From Acidocella sp. KAb 2-4 (GTDB taxonomy: Bacteria > Pseudomonadota > Alphaproteobacteria > Acetobacterales > Acetobacteraceae): DNA of 64,000 nt. The translations under genes were made by a program, and so were the position numbers. The notes under the pieces are model-generated. The model was not told the DNA's origin, ran no database searches, and saw only the letters and a program-made list of their open reading frames with translations. The stretch covers positions 93,407-157,406 of the forward strand of contig NZ_JAJDJU010000005.1 in assembly GCF_020567705.1 (NCBI RefSeq), given 5' to 3'. How positions within the stretch are numbered: the first letter of the stretch is position 1; each line of letters begins with the position of its first letter. Of this stretch, positions 8,904 through 17,956 are shown one piece after another.

Positions 8904-10169
8904 ATGAATGAACAGGTCTCCATCACCACCCTGCCCTCGGGGCTGACGGTGCTGACGGAACGCATGGAACGGGTGGAGACGGTGTCGTTCGGCGCCTATG
9001 TCGGCGCCGGCACCCGCCACGAAACCGCCGCCGAGAACGGGGTCGCGCATTTTCTCGAGCACATGGCCTTCAAGGGCACCGAGACGCGCAGCGCCGCCGA
9101 CATCGCCGAGGCGATCGAGAATGTCGGCGGGCATATCAACGCCTATACCTCGCGCGAGCAGACGGCGTATTACGTGAAGCTGCTCAAGGAGGATCTGGCC
9201 CTGGGCGCCGATATCATCGGCGATATTCTGTGCCATTCGACCTTCGAGCCGGATGAGCTGGAGCGCGAGCGCGGCGTGATCTTGCAGGAGATCGGCCAGG
9301 CCAACGACACGCCGGATGACGTGGTGTTTGACCATTTCCAGTCCGCCGCCTATCCGGCGCAGCCGATGGGCCGCCCGGTGCTGGGCACCGAGGGCATTAT
9401 CCGCGGCATGAAGCGCGAGGCGCTGCACGGCTTCATGCGCCAGCATTACACGCCGCGGAACATGGTGATCGCCGCCTCCGGCAAGCTGGACCATGCCGAG
9501 GTGGTGGAGCTGGCGGCGAAGCATTTCGCCGATCTGCCCACCGCCGAGGCCGCCGCGCCGATGCCCGCCGATTACATGGGCGGTGAATACCGCGAGCTGC
9601 GCGACCTCGACCAGGCGCATATCGTGCTGGGGTTCAGCGCGCCGGGCTATGGCGAGCCGGATTACTACCCCTCCATGCTGCTCTCCACTTTGCTCGGCGG
9701 CGGCATGTCCTCGCGGCTGTTTCAGGAGATCCGCGAGCGGCGCGGGCTGGTCTATTCCATCTACAGCTTCACCGCCCCGGCGGTGGATGGCGGGCTGTTC
9801 GGCATCTATGCCGGCACGGGCGAGTCCGAGGCCGCCGAGCTGATGCCGGTGACGCTGGAGGAACTGGCCAAGGTGCAGCGCGAGGTGAGCGAGGCCGAGC
9901 TGGCGCGGGCGCGCGCGCAGCTCAAGGCCGGGTTGCTGATGAGCCTGGAATCCACCGGCAGCCGCTGCGAGCAGCTCGCCCGCCAGTGGCAGATTTTCGG
10001 CCGCGTCATCCCGGCATCGGAGACGGTGGCGAAGATCGAGGCGGTGACGGTGGACGAGGTGCGCGCGGCGGCGGCGAAGATCTTCCGCCAGAAGCCGACC
10101 CTGGCGACCATCGGCCCGGTGGGGCAGGTGCCGAAATTCTCGGCCATCATCGACCGGCTGGCGGCATGA
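8904..10169 (+). CDS. M16 family zinc metallopeptidase (processing-peptidase-like)
   Basis: 421-residue PqqL/MPP-beta-like peptidase. The inverted zinc motif HFLEH is near residue 49 with the distal Glu in the ERGVILQEIGQ helix near residue 125. The C-terminal half has the substrate-binding GGGMSSRLFQEIRERRGLVYSIYS signature (read as GGGMSSRLFQEIRE then RRGLVYS). It is therefore probably an active soluble peptidase that clears short peptides. The ATG at 8904 follows thrC by 3 bases and its stop overlaps the pmbA ATG, so thrC, this gene and pmbA form one unit. Confidence 0.9.
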   Translation: MNEQVSITTLPSGLTVLTERMERVETVSFGAYVGAGTRHETAAENGVAHFLEHMAFKGTETRSAADIAEAIENVGGHINAYTSREQTAYYVKLLKEDLALGADIIGDILCHSTFEPDELERERGVILQEIGQANDTPDDVVFDHFQSAAYPAQPMGRPVLGTEGIIRGMKREALHGFMRQHYTPRNMVIAASGKLDHAEVVELAAKHFADLPTAEAAAPMPADYMGGEYRELRDLDQAHIVLGFSAPGYGEPDYYPSMLLSTLLGGGMSSRLFQEIRERRGLVYSIYSFTAPAVDGGLFGIYAGTGESEAAELMPVTLEELAKVQREVSEAELARARAQLKAGLLMSLESTGSRCEQLARQWQIFGRVIPASETVAKIEAVTVDEVRAAAAKIFRQKPTLATIGPVGQVPKFSAIIDRLAA

Positions 10170-11470
10170 GCGCGCTGCACGAGGCCGCCGCCGGGCTGCT
10201 GGCCGCGGCCAAACGGGCGGGGGCCGATGTGGCGGAGGTGGTGCTGCATGAGAGCGCCTCCGTCTCGGTGCAGCGCCGCTTGGGCAAGACCGAGGAGACC
10301 GAGCGCGCGGAAACCCGGGAGATCGGGCTGCGCGTGTTTCTGGGCCGGGCCAATGCCTCGGTTTCGGCCAGCGCCATCGATCCGGCGAGCTTCATCCGCC
10401 TGGCGGAACAGGCGGTCTCCATGGCCCGCGTGGTGCCCGCCGACCCGTATGCCGAGATCCCCGAGGCCCCGGCGGCGCGGGACGCGGCCTTCTTGGACCT
10501 GGACGACCCGGTGGAGCCGGACATGGCGGCGCTGATCGCCCGCGCCGCCGCCGCCGAGGACGCAGCGCTCGCCGTGCCCGGCATCACCAATTCCGAGGGC
10601 GCTTCGGCCAGTTGGTCGCGTGGGACCACGCTGCTGGCCACCAGCCGCGGCTTCATCGGCGGTTATGCGCGCTCGCACCATGGCGTGTCGGTTACCGCCA
10701 TCGCCGGTGAGGGTACCGGCATGCAGCGCGATTACGATTATTCCTCCACCCTGCACGGGGCGGATCTGGAAGACCCGGCCACGCTCGGCCATCGCGCGGC
10801 CCAGCGCGCCCTTGCCCGGCTCAACCCCAGGCGGCCGCAAACCGCGAAGCTGCCGGTGGTGTTCGACCCGCGCGTGGCGGGCGGGCTGCTCGGGCATCTG
10901 GCCGGGGCGATCTCGGGCGCGGCCATCGCGCGCGGCACCTCGTTCCTCAAAGAGGCGCTGGGGCAGGCGGTGTTCGCGCCGGGGGTGAGCATCATCGACG
11001 ATCCGTTCCGCGTGCGCGGGCTGCGTTCGCGCCCCTATGACCGTGAGGGCCAGACGGTGCAGCGCCGCGCCTTCATCGAGGACGGAGTGCTGACCAGCTG
11101 GATTCTGGACACGCGCAGCGCCAACCAGCTTGGCCTGAAGACCACCGGCAATGCCGGCGGCTTGAGCAATTTCTACCTCGCCCCCGGCGCGGTGAGCCCG
11201 GCGGCGCTGATGGCCGACATTGCCGAAGGGCTGTATGTGACCGAGCTGATCGGTATGGGCGTGAACGGGCTGACCGGCGATTATTCGCGCGGCGCGGCGG
11301 GGTTCATGATCCGGAAAGGCCAGCTCGCGGAGCCGGTGGCCGAATGCACCATCGCGGGTAATCTCAAGGACATGTTCCGCCAGCTCACCCCGGCGGATGA
11401 CCTCGTGTTCAAGCGCGGCACCGACGCGCCAACCCTGCGCGTCGAGGCCATGACCCTGGCCGGGGCGTGA
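10166..11470 (+). CDS. pmbA: PmbA/TldE-type peptidase subunit
   Basis: 434-residue TldD/PmbA family protein. The N-terminal half is a mixed alpha/beta domain; the C-terminal half carries the family segments RGTSFL, GNAGGLSNFYL and the Gly-rich GMGVNGLTGDYSRGAAGFMI. The HExxxH zinc motif of the TldD partner is not seen, which fits the PmbA/TldE subunit. The complex degrades unfolded peptides and matures microcins in E. coli. ATG/TGA overlap with the M16 gene shows coupling. A hairpin terminator follows 16 bases after the stop. Confidence 0.9.
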   Translation: MSALHEAAAGLLAAAKRAGADVAEVVLHESASVSVQRRLGKTEETERAETREIGLRVFLGRANASVSASAIDPASFIRLAEQAVSMARVVPADPYAEIPEAPAARDAAFLDLDDPVEPDMAALIARAAAAEDAALAVPGITNSEGASASWSRGTTLLATSRGFIGGYARSHHGVSVTAIAGEGTGMQRDYDYSSTLHGADLEDPATLGHRAAQRALARLNPRRPQTAKLPVVFDPRVAGGLLGHLAGAISGAAIARGTSFLKEALGQAVFAPGVSIIDDPFRVRGLRSRPYDREGQTVQRRAFIEDGVLTSWILDTRSANQLGLKTTGNAGGLSNFYLAPGAVSPAALMADIAEGLYVTELIGMGVNGLTGDYSRGAAGFMIRKGQLAEPVAECTIAGNLKDMFRQLTPADDLVFKRGTDAPTLRVEAMTLAGA

Positions 11471-11485
11471 ACGGCGCCCGTGAGG

Positions 11486-11520
11486 ATTAGGGCCTCCGGC
11501 GACACGCTGAAGGCCCTAAT
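11486..11520 (+). terminator. Hairpin terminator after pmbA
   Basis: Perfect 10-bp inverted repeat ATTAGGGCCT / AGGCCCTAAT with a 15-base loop, ending the thrC-M16-pmbA unit. The downstream T-tract is weak (TGTAATGT). Confidence 0.65.
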
Positions 11521-12023
11521 TGTAATGTAAGGATACTTGCCAAATCCGCCGGGGGTGCCATGAATACGCGCGGGCGGTGCGTAAAATTGCGAATGGTTCG
11601 CAATGCGTGGCGGGAGGGCGTGTTGAGCGGACAAAGATCTGAGGTAGAAACAAACAATTCGGCAATGGCAGAAGAATTTAAACCTCCGTCCCAGGGGTTA
11701 TGACTGCCGGCATCATCTAGCAGTGATGTCTAAATAGAACGACTTGGGTGCGCGATTGTCTGTATCGCACATTAAATTTTAGGCTTTATGAAAATTTCAT
11801 AAATTTCAAGCGGGTCCCGCAATCACTCGCGGTGGAACGTTCACGGTTATGCAGGACCCGGTCAAGTTCCGAATACCTGGCTATCGGCGTTGCCTTCTAG
11901 CAGAACCGCTAATTGTTCTCTTGTGGGTCAGAGAAGTAGCGTCAAGGCAACATGAAGTCAGAGGCTTGTATTGTTGTAAAAGATACATTGAAACGATAAA
12001 AGCGGAATAGTTATCATGGATTA
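11521..12023. other. Non-coding, palindrome-rich spacer at the core/accessory junction
   Basis: No convincing gene is seen in about 500 bases. Base composition drops toward AT here. Three structures are visible: a perfect 8+3+8 repeat ATTGCGAA-TGG-TTCGCAAT at 11586-11604, a perfect 17-base palindrome TTATGAAA-A-TTTCATAA at 11786-11802, and a CGGGTCC/GGACCCG pair flanking about 40 bases from about 11810 to 11870. These may be operators or a structured leader for the following gene; their role is not known. Confidence 0.5.
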
Positions 12024-12482
12024 ATGGTAGATATAGATATGTCAGAAACTATGGAAAAATCTAATTTAGGAAACGGCGGCGCTCAGAATATTTTTCACTT
12101 TGGCGCAGGTCGTGAGGGCAACCGTCTTCTTGGAGCGGGCTGGGGAGCGCCGGAGGATGGGTTTGTATGGACGGAAGGGCCGTTCAGTGTAATCGATTTG
12201 CCACCATCTGGCGTGTGTACCAATATTTCATTCAGTCTTTGGGGTTATGTGCCCGCGGGACACACCGCACAACGCGTAATTATTTTTGCCAACGGCGTTA
12301 TGGTCGCGATGGCTGAGGTCGCAGAAAGAACAATTCTTAAAGCGGACATGCAGAACGTCTCTTCTTCCGGAAGTGTCACGCTGCAATTTTTTGTGCCCAA
12401 CGCGCTGTCACCAAAGACGGCGGAGGGCGTGCCCGATGATCGGCGCCTTGGCATCGCACTTGCTGCATTAGTGCTCGGATAA
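12024..12482 (+). CDS. Hypothetical protein, beta-rich, next to glycosyltransferases
   Basis: 152 residues. No signal peptide. After a polar start the sequence has alternating hydrophobic strands (FHFGAGREGNRLL, GFVWTEGPFSVIDLP, ISFSLWGYVP, QRVIIFANGVMVAM, VTLQFFVPNAL), suggesting a small jelly-roll or carbohydrate-binding-like fold. I recognise no catalytic motif. A second ATG at 12039 is possible. It is followed at 60 bases by the giant glycosyltransferase, so a role in surface glycan assembly is likely by context only. Confidence 0.55.
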   Translation: MVDIDMSETMEKSNLGNGGAQNIFHFGAGREGNRLLGAGWGAPEDGFVWTEGPFSVIDLPPSGVCTNISFSLWGYVPAGHTAQRVIIFANGVMVAMAEVAERTILKADMQNVSSSGSVTLQFFVPNALSPKTAEGVPDDRRLGIALAALVLG

Positions 12483-12542
12483 ATATATCGAGTGAGAGCG
12501 GCTAAGACCGGTTGCCCAAGGCGTGTTGAACGGAGTTGATGG

Positions 12543-15452
12543 GTGGAATTAATATCGGCAAGGGGGCGTCACTGGTCATACCTGGATGCTGGGTACTATC
12601 TAAAGCAGTGTGCTATGGCCGGAGTTGCGGTTCCATCGGTTGAATCGCGGGATTTGCTGGAGCATTATAATGAATTTGCGGGCCTGCACCGGCTTAGTCC
12701 GAATCCATTTTTCGACGAGAAGCGTTACATAGCGCGTTATCCTGCCGTGGCTCATGCCGTGGACCGCGGTGTGTTTCGCTCTGGTTTCGAGCATTTCCGG
12801 CTTGTGGGTGTACGACAGGGCTATAGTCCAACCTGGTTTTTTTCCAGCGAATGGTACGTGGCTAAGCACGATATTTCGGAAAAGGATCTCAGTTTTTTGG
12901 GGTTCGAGGATGCGTATAGCCACTATCTTGCGGTAGGTCTCGAAAAAAATCTTGGAGCCGTGTGGCTGACGGAAGCCGTGGCGAAGGCGCAACTCAGCCC
13001 GGATATTCCGCGGTCTTTTCAGCAGTTGCATGAATGTCTGACAAGACCCGGCGGGCAGGCCCAGTGGCTGGCTCCTATTTTTGATGCTGCGTGGTGGTCC
13101 TCGAAATATGGGGTCTTCGATCACGATGAATGTGTGCAGACCTATGTCGAAGGGGTGGCAGATAAAGGCTACTCGCCAAGCGCGACATTTGACGAAAAAT
13201 TCTATCGACAGCGTTATCCGGATGTGAACTCTAACATTGAACAGAAGTCGTTTGAATGCGGCTTCCATCACTTCCTCCTCTTTGGCATGGCCGAAGAACG
13301 CGAGCCAATTTCTGTTTTTGATACGCAGTATTATCTGGCGGCGAATGTGGGTGTCGCAAATGAGTGCCGCAGGGAAGGTCTGCCTCCCTACCTCCATTTT
13401 CTTAAATATCGGCGCAGCCGCGCTCTACGCATTGGCAGGCCTTTCGCCGAGCGTGATTGTGCGGAGGATGCTGGCAAGGGGATTTTTGAGCGCAAGGCCG
13501 CATTGTTGGCGGAGCTGGGGGGTGTCGATGTTCGCGAAATCCCCGCGCCTGTTGTGAGCATCATAATAGTAACGCAAAATATGTATGCAGAGACCATGCA
13601 ATGCATACAAAGCATTCAGACTGGCACAAAGTGTGGATTTGAAGTTATCATCTATGACAACGGTTCCACAGATGGCGTCGCCCAGATCCCCCAGCGCCAC
13701 CCGCATATCCGCTATATTCGCTCAGAGCGTAATCTCGGCTTCACGATTCCGGCGAACCGGGCAGCGGAGCTTGCCCGAGGTGATGTCGTTCTGCTCGTGA
13801 ACAATGACGTTGAGGTTGCTCCAGGCGCTGTAGACCGTGCTGTGCAACGGTTGCTGGAAGACACAAGCATAGGCGCGATCGGTGGACGCATTGTCCGCAC
13901 CCACGGCATGTTGCAGGAGGCTGGCTCGATTGTCTGGGCAGATGGTGCCTGTCTTGGCTATGGGCGTGATCTTTCGCCGCATCATGGGTCCGTGCTGTTC
14001 GAGCGTGATGTTGATTACTGTTCCGGCTGCTTTTTGGCGCTAAGACGGCAGGATTGGCTCGCGCTTGGCGGGTTCGACGAAGCGTATGCCCCGGCCTATT
14101 ACGAAGAGACTGATCTATGCCTGCGAGTGTGGGAGATGGGTAGGCGGGTTGTCTACGATCCGAAAATTGTCGTCTGGCATTTCGAATATGGCAGCTCCAA
14201 GCTGCCAGAGGATGCGCTGACCCTGATGCGGCGGAACCAGAAATATTTCCGCGACAAGCACAGGGATTATCTGCGCCAGTGCTGCGCGCCATCCGTTGCG
14301 AATATTGAGGTGGCGCGGATGCGCAAGGCGGCCACGCCGCGCCTGCTGTTTATTGAAGACACAATCCCCGCGGCAGGCACGGGGCAGGGTTTTGTGCGCT
14401 CGGCCTATGTGGCGGAGGAGTTGCGCAAGCTGATGGGCTTTACCACGATGGTGGGGCTGAATCCGCCGCCTGAGAAGAAGCCGCTTTGGGCTCGGATGCC
14501 CGCCGCCGCCAATCTGGAAATCCGCGATGACGTGACGCAGGAGAACTTTGCGGATTATCTGCGCGGCGTGGAGGGGGTGTATCAGTACATCTGGCTCTCG
14601 CGCACGCATAATATCCGGTTCCTGCGGGATTTTCTGCAAGCCAATCCGGAGTGGCGGCGGGGCGTGAAGATCATCGCCGATACCGAGGCCATCGGCGCGC
14701 TGCGCATGCGCAACCAGGCCGCGCTGCTGGGGGTGGAGGTTGACCTGCCCGCGTTGCTGGCCGAGGAGTTGAAGGGCATTGAGCTTGCCGACCATATTTG
14801 CGTGGTCAACGAGACCGACGAGGCGGCCGTGCTGCAATATCTCGCATCCATTGGGGTGGAGCGGCCGGTTTCGATACTGGGCCACGCGCTTTCGCCGCGC
14901 GCGCGTGTGGCGGGTTTTGATGAGGCTGGCCAGATTGTTCTTACCGGCTCTTTCGCCTCGCCCACCGGGCCGAATGCCGATGCGTTGCTCTGGTTTGACC
15001 GCGCGGTGCGGCCGCTGCTGGGCCAGGCGCTGCCTGGGGTGGAATATGTGGTGGCGGGGCATAAGGCCGCCGAGTTCTGCGCCAAGGCCGAACTCACCGG
15101 GCGCTATACCGTGATGTCTGATGTGAAGGACATGGCGAGTGTGTACGCCAAGGCGCGGGTGGTGGTGGCGCCCACGCGCTTTGCCGGGGGCATCCCCTTT
15201 AAAGTGCATGAGGCGGCGAGCCACGGCGTGCCGGTGATGATGAGCGCGCTGCTCGCGGCGCAACTCGGGTGGGAGGATTTGGTGTGGAGCGAGGTAACCG
15301 GCGATGACGCCCCCCGGCAATTCGCTGAAACCTTGAGCCGGCTTTATACCGATAAAAAATATTGGGCCCAGACCGCGAAACACCAGACGGCGCGGATCGC
15401 CGCGGAATGCGATCCGGCGGTGTTCGCTAAACAACTACGATTAATTTTATGA
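12543..15452 (+). CDS. Giant bifunctional glycosyltransferase (GT2 + GT4-like)
   Basis: 969 residues from a GTG start behind GGAG. Residues about 50-300 hold at least four degenerate repeats of the type FDEKRYIARYPAV / FDEKFYRQRYPDV / FDTQYYLAA with intervening HF..G units, a module often seen N-terminal to glycosyltransferases. Residues about 340-580 are a GT2 rhamnosyltransferase-like domain: SIIIVTQN, YDNGSTDG, the metal-binding VNNDVEV, and the acceptor loop PAYYEETDLCLR. Residues about 610-960 resemble a GT-B retaining domain ending in PTRFAGGIPFKVHEAASHGVP. It probably adds two sugars in O-antigen or capsule synthesis. The first half has lower GC than the last third, so the gene may be chimeric. 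Confidence 0.85.
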   Translation: MELISARGRHWSYLDAGYYLKQCAMAGVAVPSVESRDLLEHYNEFAGLHRLSPNPFFDEKRYIARYPAVAHAVDRGVFRSGFEHFRLVGVRQGYSPTWFFSSEWYVAKHDISEKDLSFLGFEDAYSHYLAVGLEKNLGAVWLTEAVAKAQLSPDIPRSFQQLHECLTRPGGQAQWLAPIFDAAWWSSKYGVFDHDECVQTYVEGVADKGYSPSATFDEKFYRQRYPDVNSNIEQKSFECGFHHFLLFGMAEEREPISVFDTQYYLAANVGVANECRREGLPPYLHFLKYRRSRALRIGRPFAERDCAEDAGKGIFERKAALLAELGGVDVREIPAPVVSIIIVTQNMYAETMQCIQSIQTGTKCGFEVIIYDNGSTDGVAQIPQRHPHIRYIRSERNLGFTIPANRAAELARGDVVLLVNNDVEVAPGAVDRAVQRLLEDTSIGAIGGRIVRTHGMLQEAGSIVWADGACLGYGRDLSPHHGSVLFERDVDYCSGCFLALRRQDWLALGGFDEAYAPAYYEETDLCLRVWEMGRRVVYDPKIVVWHFEYGSSKLPEDALTLMRRNQKYFRDKHRDYLRQCCAPSVANIEVARMRKAATPRLLFIEDTIPAAGTGQGFVRSAYVAEELRKLMGFTTMVGLNPPPEKKPLWARMPAAANLEIRDDVTQENFADYLRGVEGVYQYIWLSRTHNIRFLRDFLQANPEWRRGVKIIADTEAIGALRMRNQAALLGVEVDLPALLAEELKGIELADHICVVNETDEAAVLQYLASIGVERPVSILGHALSPRARVAGFDEAGQIVLTGSFASPTGPNADALLWFDRAVRPLLGQALPGVEYVVAGHKAAEFCAKAELTGRYTVMSDVKDMASVYAKARVVVAPTRFAGGIPFKVHEAASHGVPVMMSALLAAQLGWEDLVWSEVTGDDAPRQFAETLSRLYTDKKYWAQTAKHQTARIAAECDPAVFAKQLRLIL

Positions 15453-15460
15453 GTTGTTGT

Positions 15461-15489
15461 GAGGCTTGTTGGCAGAGTTAACAAGCCTC
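15461..15489. terminator. Hairpin terminator between convergent glycosyltransferase genes
   Basis: Perfect 10-bp stem GAGGCTTGTT / AACAAGCCTC with a 9-base loop, located 8 bases after the plus-strand stop and 17 bases beyond the end of the opposing gene. AT-rich sequence on the right side suits termination of the plus-strand transcript. Confidence 0.7.
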
Positions 15490-15505
15490 GGAAATTAATT
15501 TTGGT

Positions 15506-16626
15506 TTATGGTGCAGAGCTTTCAAAAACTCTCCAATCTCTCTGATCTTTTCTATAGGACATTTCTACAGCCCTAAAAACCTTGGGAAAACTGTCTTCGG
15601 GTAAGATTTTGAAACTTTCCCTCTCACTTCCTCTAATGAGGTGTTTATAATATTGGCGAACCAATGCCCGGGTCACAGGGCCCGGCCCAGATTTTAACCA
15701 AATAGATAGATGTGGTTCGTAAAAGCAATTATAGCTTAAAATCCGAATGCATTCTGCAAGGATTTTGTGTTCTTTCGTGGCGCCTAAAAATCCATTTAAA
15801 ACGGGCCTGAGTGAGCAAGAATAAATACTGCACTATCCGAACCGGAACAGATTTGTGATTGAAATAGTTCCCGGGAAATGATTTGATTGTCGGTATCAAG
15901 ATAATAACCGCCAAGCGCATAAAGAGCATGAAGGCGAAAGAAGTCACTTTCTTCGGCTGGGTGGCGAAGCGATTCAAATAGTTGTGCGGTGTGCTTCCCG
16001 TAATTTTCAAAAAGAAAATTGATTGCTGAAGATCGATCGAAATAAACAACATCAAAATATCTAAGATTTTTATGGTATTCAATGTTTTCTAGAACTTCGC
16101 GGGGAGGGTTTTTATCCCAATAGAAAAACAAACGACGAGGAATGACATCTTGTGTGAATACTGAACGACTATTAGAATTTGATGAATTGTTTTGGTTATC
16201 TAATTTCATTGCAGTGCGAATGTAGAGCCAATCGACCTCAGAACCAGACCGAAACGATTCGAAGCAGGCGTCCAAAGTCTCTAGTATTTCTTTCGCATTC
16301 GAGCTTTTGTTAAGGCTTATTTGGTATGAACGATAGAATTTATAGAAATTTTCGTCTAAATTTTTTAGCCTTTCATCGTCCTCAGCCGAACAAATTTGAT
16401 GTGCGTCAAGAAGCGCCATCATTTTGGCGAGCAGAACTTCCTTTGAATGAGGATTTATCTGAAAAGCTTTGTCGAAGAAGAAGCTGGCTTCAAAGGAATG
16501 CCCTTCTGCCTTCAAGATATTGGCAATCTCAATATTAATCTGGAAATTTGCAGTCCCGTGTTTTGATAGCAGTGCTTGAATGCGATCTTTTCCATCAATG
16601 ATGTTCGTTATCGTCTCAGGTAGCAT
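15506..16626 (-). pseudogene. TPR/DXD glycosyltransferase broken by a frameshift
   Basis: AT-rich gene unlike its neighbours. Residues 1-120 are TPR-like helices; then VIPRRLFFYWDKNPP opens a Gly_transf_sug (OCH1-like) domain with the acidic DTD metal motif in GGYYLDTDNQI. The frame stops at 15796 after AHSGPF. In the minus-1 frame from about 15803 the domain continues without a stop to 15506: GFLGATKEHKILAECI, then WLKSGPGPVTRAL, which aligns with the ISWALA...WLSTGPGLMTRA segment of the intact paralogue at 17957-20668. A single-base indel therefore splits the gene. Either a recent pseudogene, a sequencing error or programmed shifting. Confidence 0.72.
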
Positions 16627-16833
16627 ATCACGGACTCCAATATCATACTCTGTGAAGCAAGATTTTAATGTAGCTCTAAGACAACAGGTTCAAGGTATTT
16701 TTAGTGGCAATTAGTAGTGCGCGCAATTCGCTAGGCTGGATTGAATTAGGTAAAAAATCCTAATTCTGGGTGGATTTTAGGCGTGCGCGGGTCATACTTG
16801 CGGCTTGGTTTTTTGACTGTAGAAAATACCGTT

Positions 16834-17202
16834 ATGATCAAGCGCGGTTTCATCGAAAACGCTATAACGCAGCATCGCACGGTCCGCGCGGTCCATGGAT
16901 GGATCGATATCGCGCCGCGGCTTCGTTATGTCTGTGTTTTTCACCCCTCGAAGCCGTATTTGTTCAAGATTATCTACCGTTACGCGCGACCCGATTTAGC
17001 GCGGGCGGGGCAAGTTGGGCAGGGGTTTGTGGCCGAGATTGTGTATGGCGCAGACCAGATTACGGCTGGGTTGCCAGTGCAGGAGCCGGCTATCGCCACC
17101 GTATTGCTGGACGATGCCACGATTGCGGGCGCCCTTGTTTGTGAAAATGCGGTACAGCAGGCCCTCACAACGGCGCATGAACGCGGGGTGGCCGAGGCAT
17201 GA
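16834..17202 (+). CDS. Hypothetical protein upstream of sulfotransferase
   Basis: 122 residues if begun at the ATG at 16834; an alternative GTG lies at 16783. No family recognised. The sequence has a strand-rich start (ITQHRTVRAVHGWIDI, YVCVFHPSKPYLFKIIYRY) and a C-terminal helix. Its stop overlaps the sulfotransferase ATG by 4 bases, so the two are coupled and probably serve the same surface-glycan modification. Confidence 0.5.
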   Translation: MIKRGFIENAITQHRTVRAVHGWIDIAPRLRYVCVFHPSKPYLFKIIYRYARPDLARAGQVGQGFVAEIVYGADQITAGLPVQEPAIATVLLDDATIAGALVCENAVQQALTTAHERGVAEA

Positions 17203-17945
17203 CCCGGTTTGTCGTGATTTCTGAGGCGAGGTCTGGCAGTACCATGCTTGGCAGTGCGCTTGCCAGCCATCCGCAAATGCTGATGCATGGGGAGATTTTT
17301 GGCTCCGGCCCAGCGCCGCTGAATTTCTATGGTATCGACGAGATGCTGCCCTGGCCAACGCCGCTCGAAATCTACCTGAAAAAAATGCGGGATGCCGATC
17401 CGGTTCGGTTCCTCGATGAGTTGGTGTTCGCCGATACGGCAAGGCAAGCGATCGGGTTTAAATTCAAGTTCGAAGAATTCGCTGATTGGCCCGCCGTGGT
17501 CGATTATATCGTGTCCAAAAGATTGCATGTTTTGTTTGTCCGGCGGCGGAACCTTTTCGATCGCTATATTTCGGAAGTCGAAGCCTGGGCAACAGGCCGT
17601 TTCAATAGCACCGACAGCACGCAAAACGCACCCATGGCCGAGGCTTGGCTGCGCGATTGCCTAGCCCCGGATGCGGTCTGCCAGGCGATCGAAAAAGGGC
17701 TGGCATTGGAAAACATGCTCTATACAACCTTCTTCGCGAATCCTCACATTGAACTGGTGTACGAAGACATTGTTGGGTGGGAGGATGCCGTATCCACCAA
17801 AATTTGCAATTTCCTCGGGGTCGTGCCGATGGCCCTGCAAGCCCAGACCGTTAAAACCCGCGGGGAAAAGAGGGTCTCTGCGTTGGGCGATCTGAACGCG
17901 CTACGCGAACAGATGCGGCAACGGGGCTACGCCCAACGCTGCTAA
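17199..17945 (+). CDS. PAPS-dependent sulfotransferase family protein
   Basis: 248 residues. The 5'-phosphosulfate loop is at the very N-terminus (SEARSGSTMLGSAL near residue 8). The 3'-phosphate segment is VLFVRRRNLFDRYISEVEAW near residue 108, with the usual Arg and Ser. The later VYEDIV plus FLGV segment is the typical end of the Stf0/NodH-like fold. It probably sulfates a lipid or surface sugar. It is coupled to the upstream small gene and convergent with the TPR glycosyltransferase, with 12 bases between stops. Confidence 0.82.
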   Translation: MTRFVVISEARSGSTMLGSALASHPQMLMHGEIFGSGPAPLNFYGIDEMLPWPTPLEIYLKKMRDADPVRFLDELVFADTARQAIGFKFKFEEFADWPAVVDYIVSKRLHVLFVRRRNLFDRYISEVEAWATGRFNSTDSTQNAPMAEAWLRDCLAPDAVCQAIEKGLALENMLYTTFFANPHIELVYEDIVGWEDAVSTKICNFLGVVPMALQAQTVKTRGEKRVSALGDLNALREQMRQRGYAQRC

Positions 17946-17956
17946 TTGGCGTCGGG

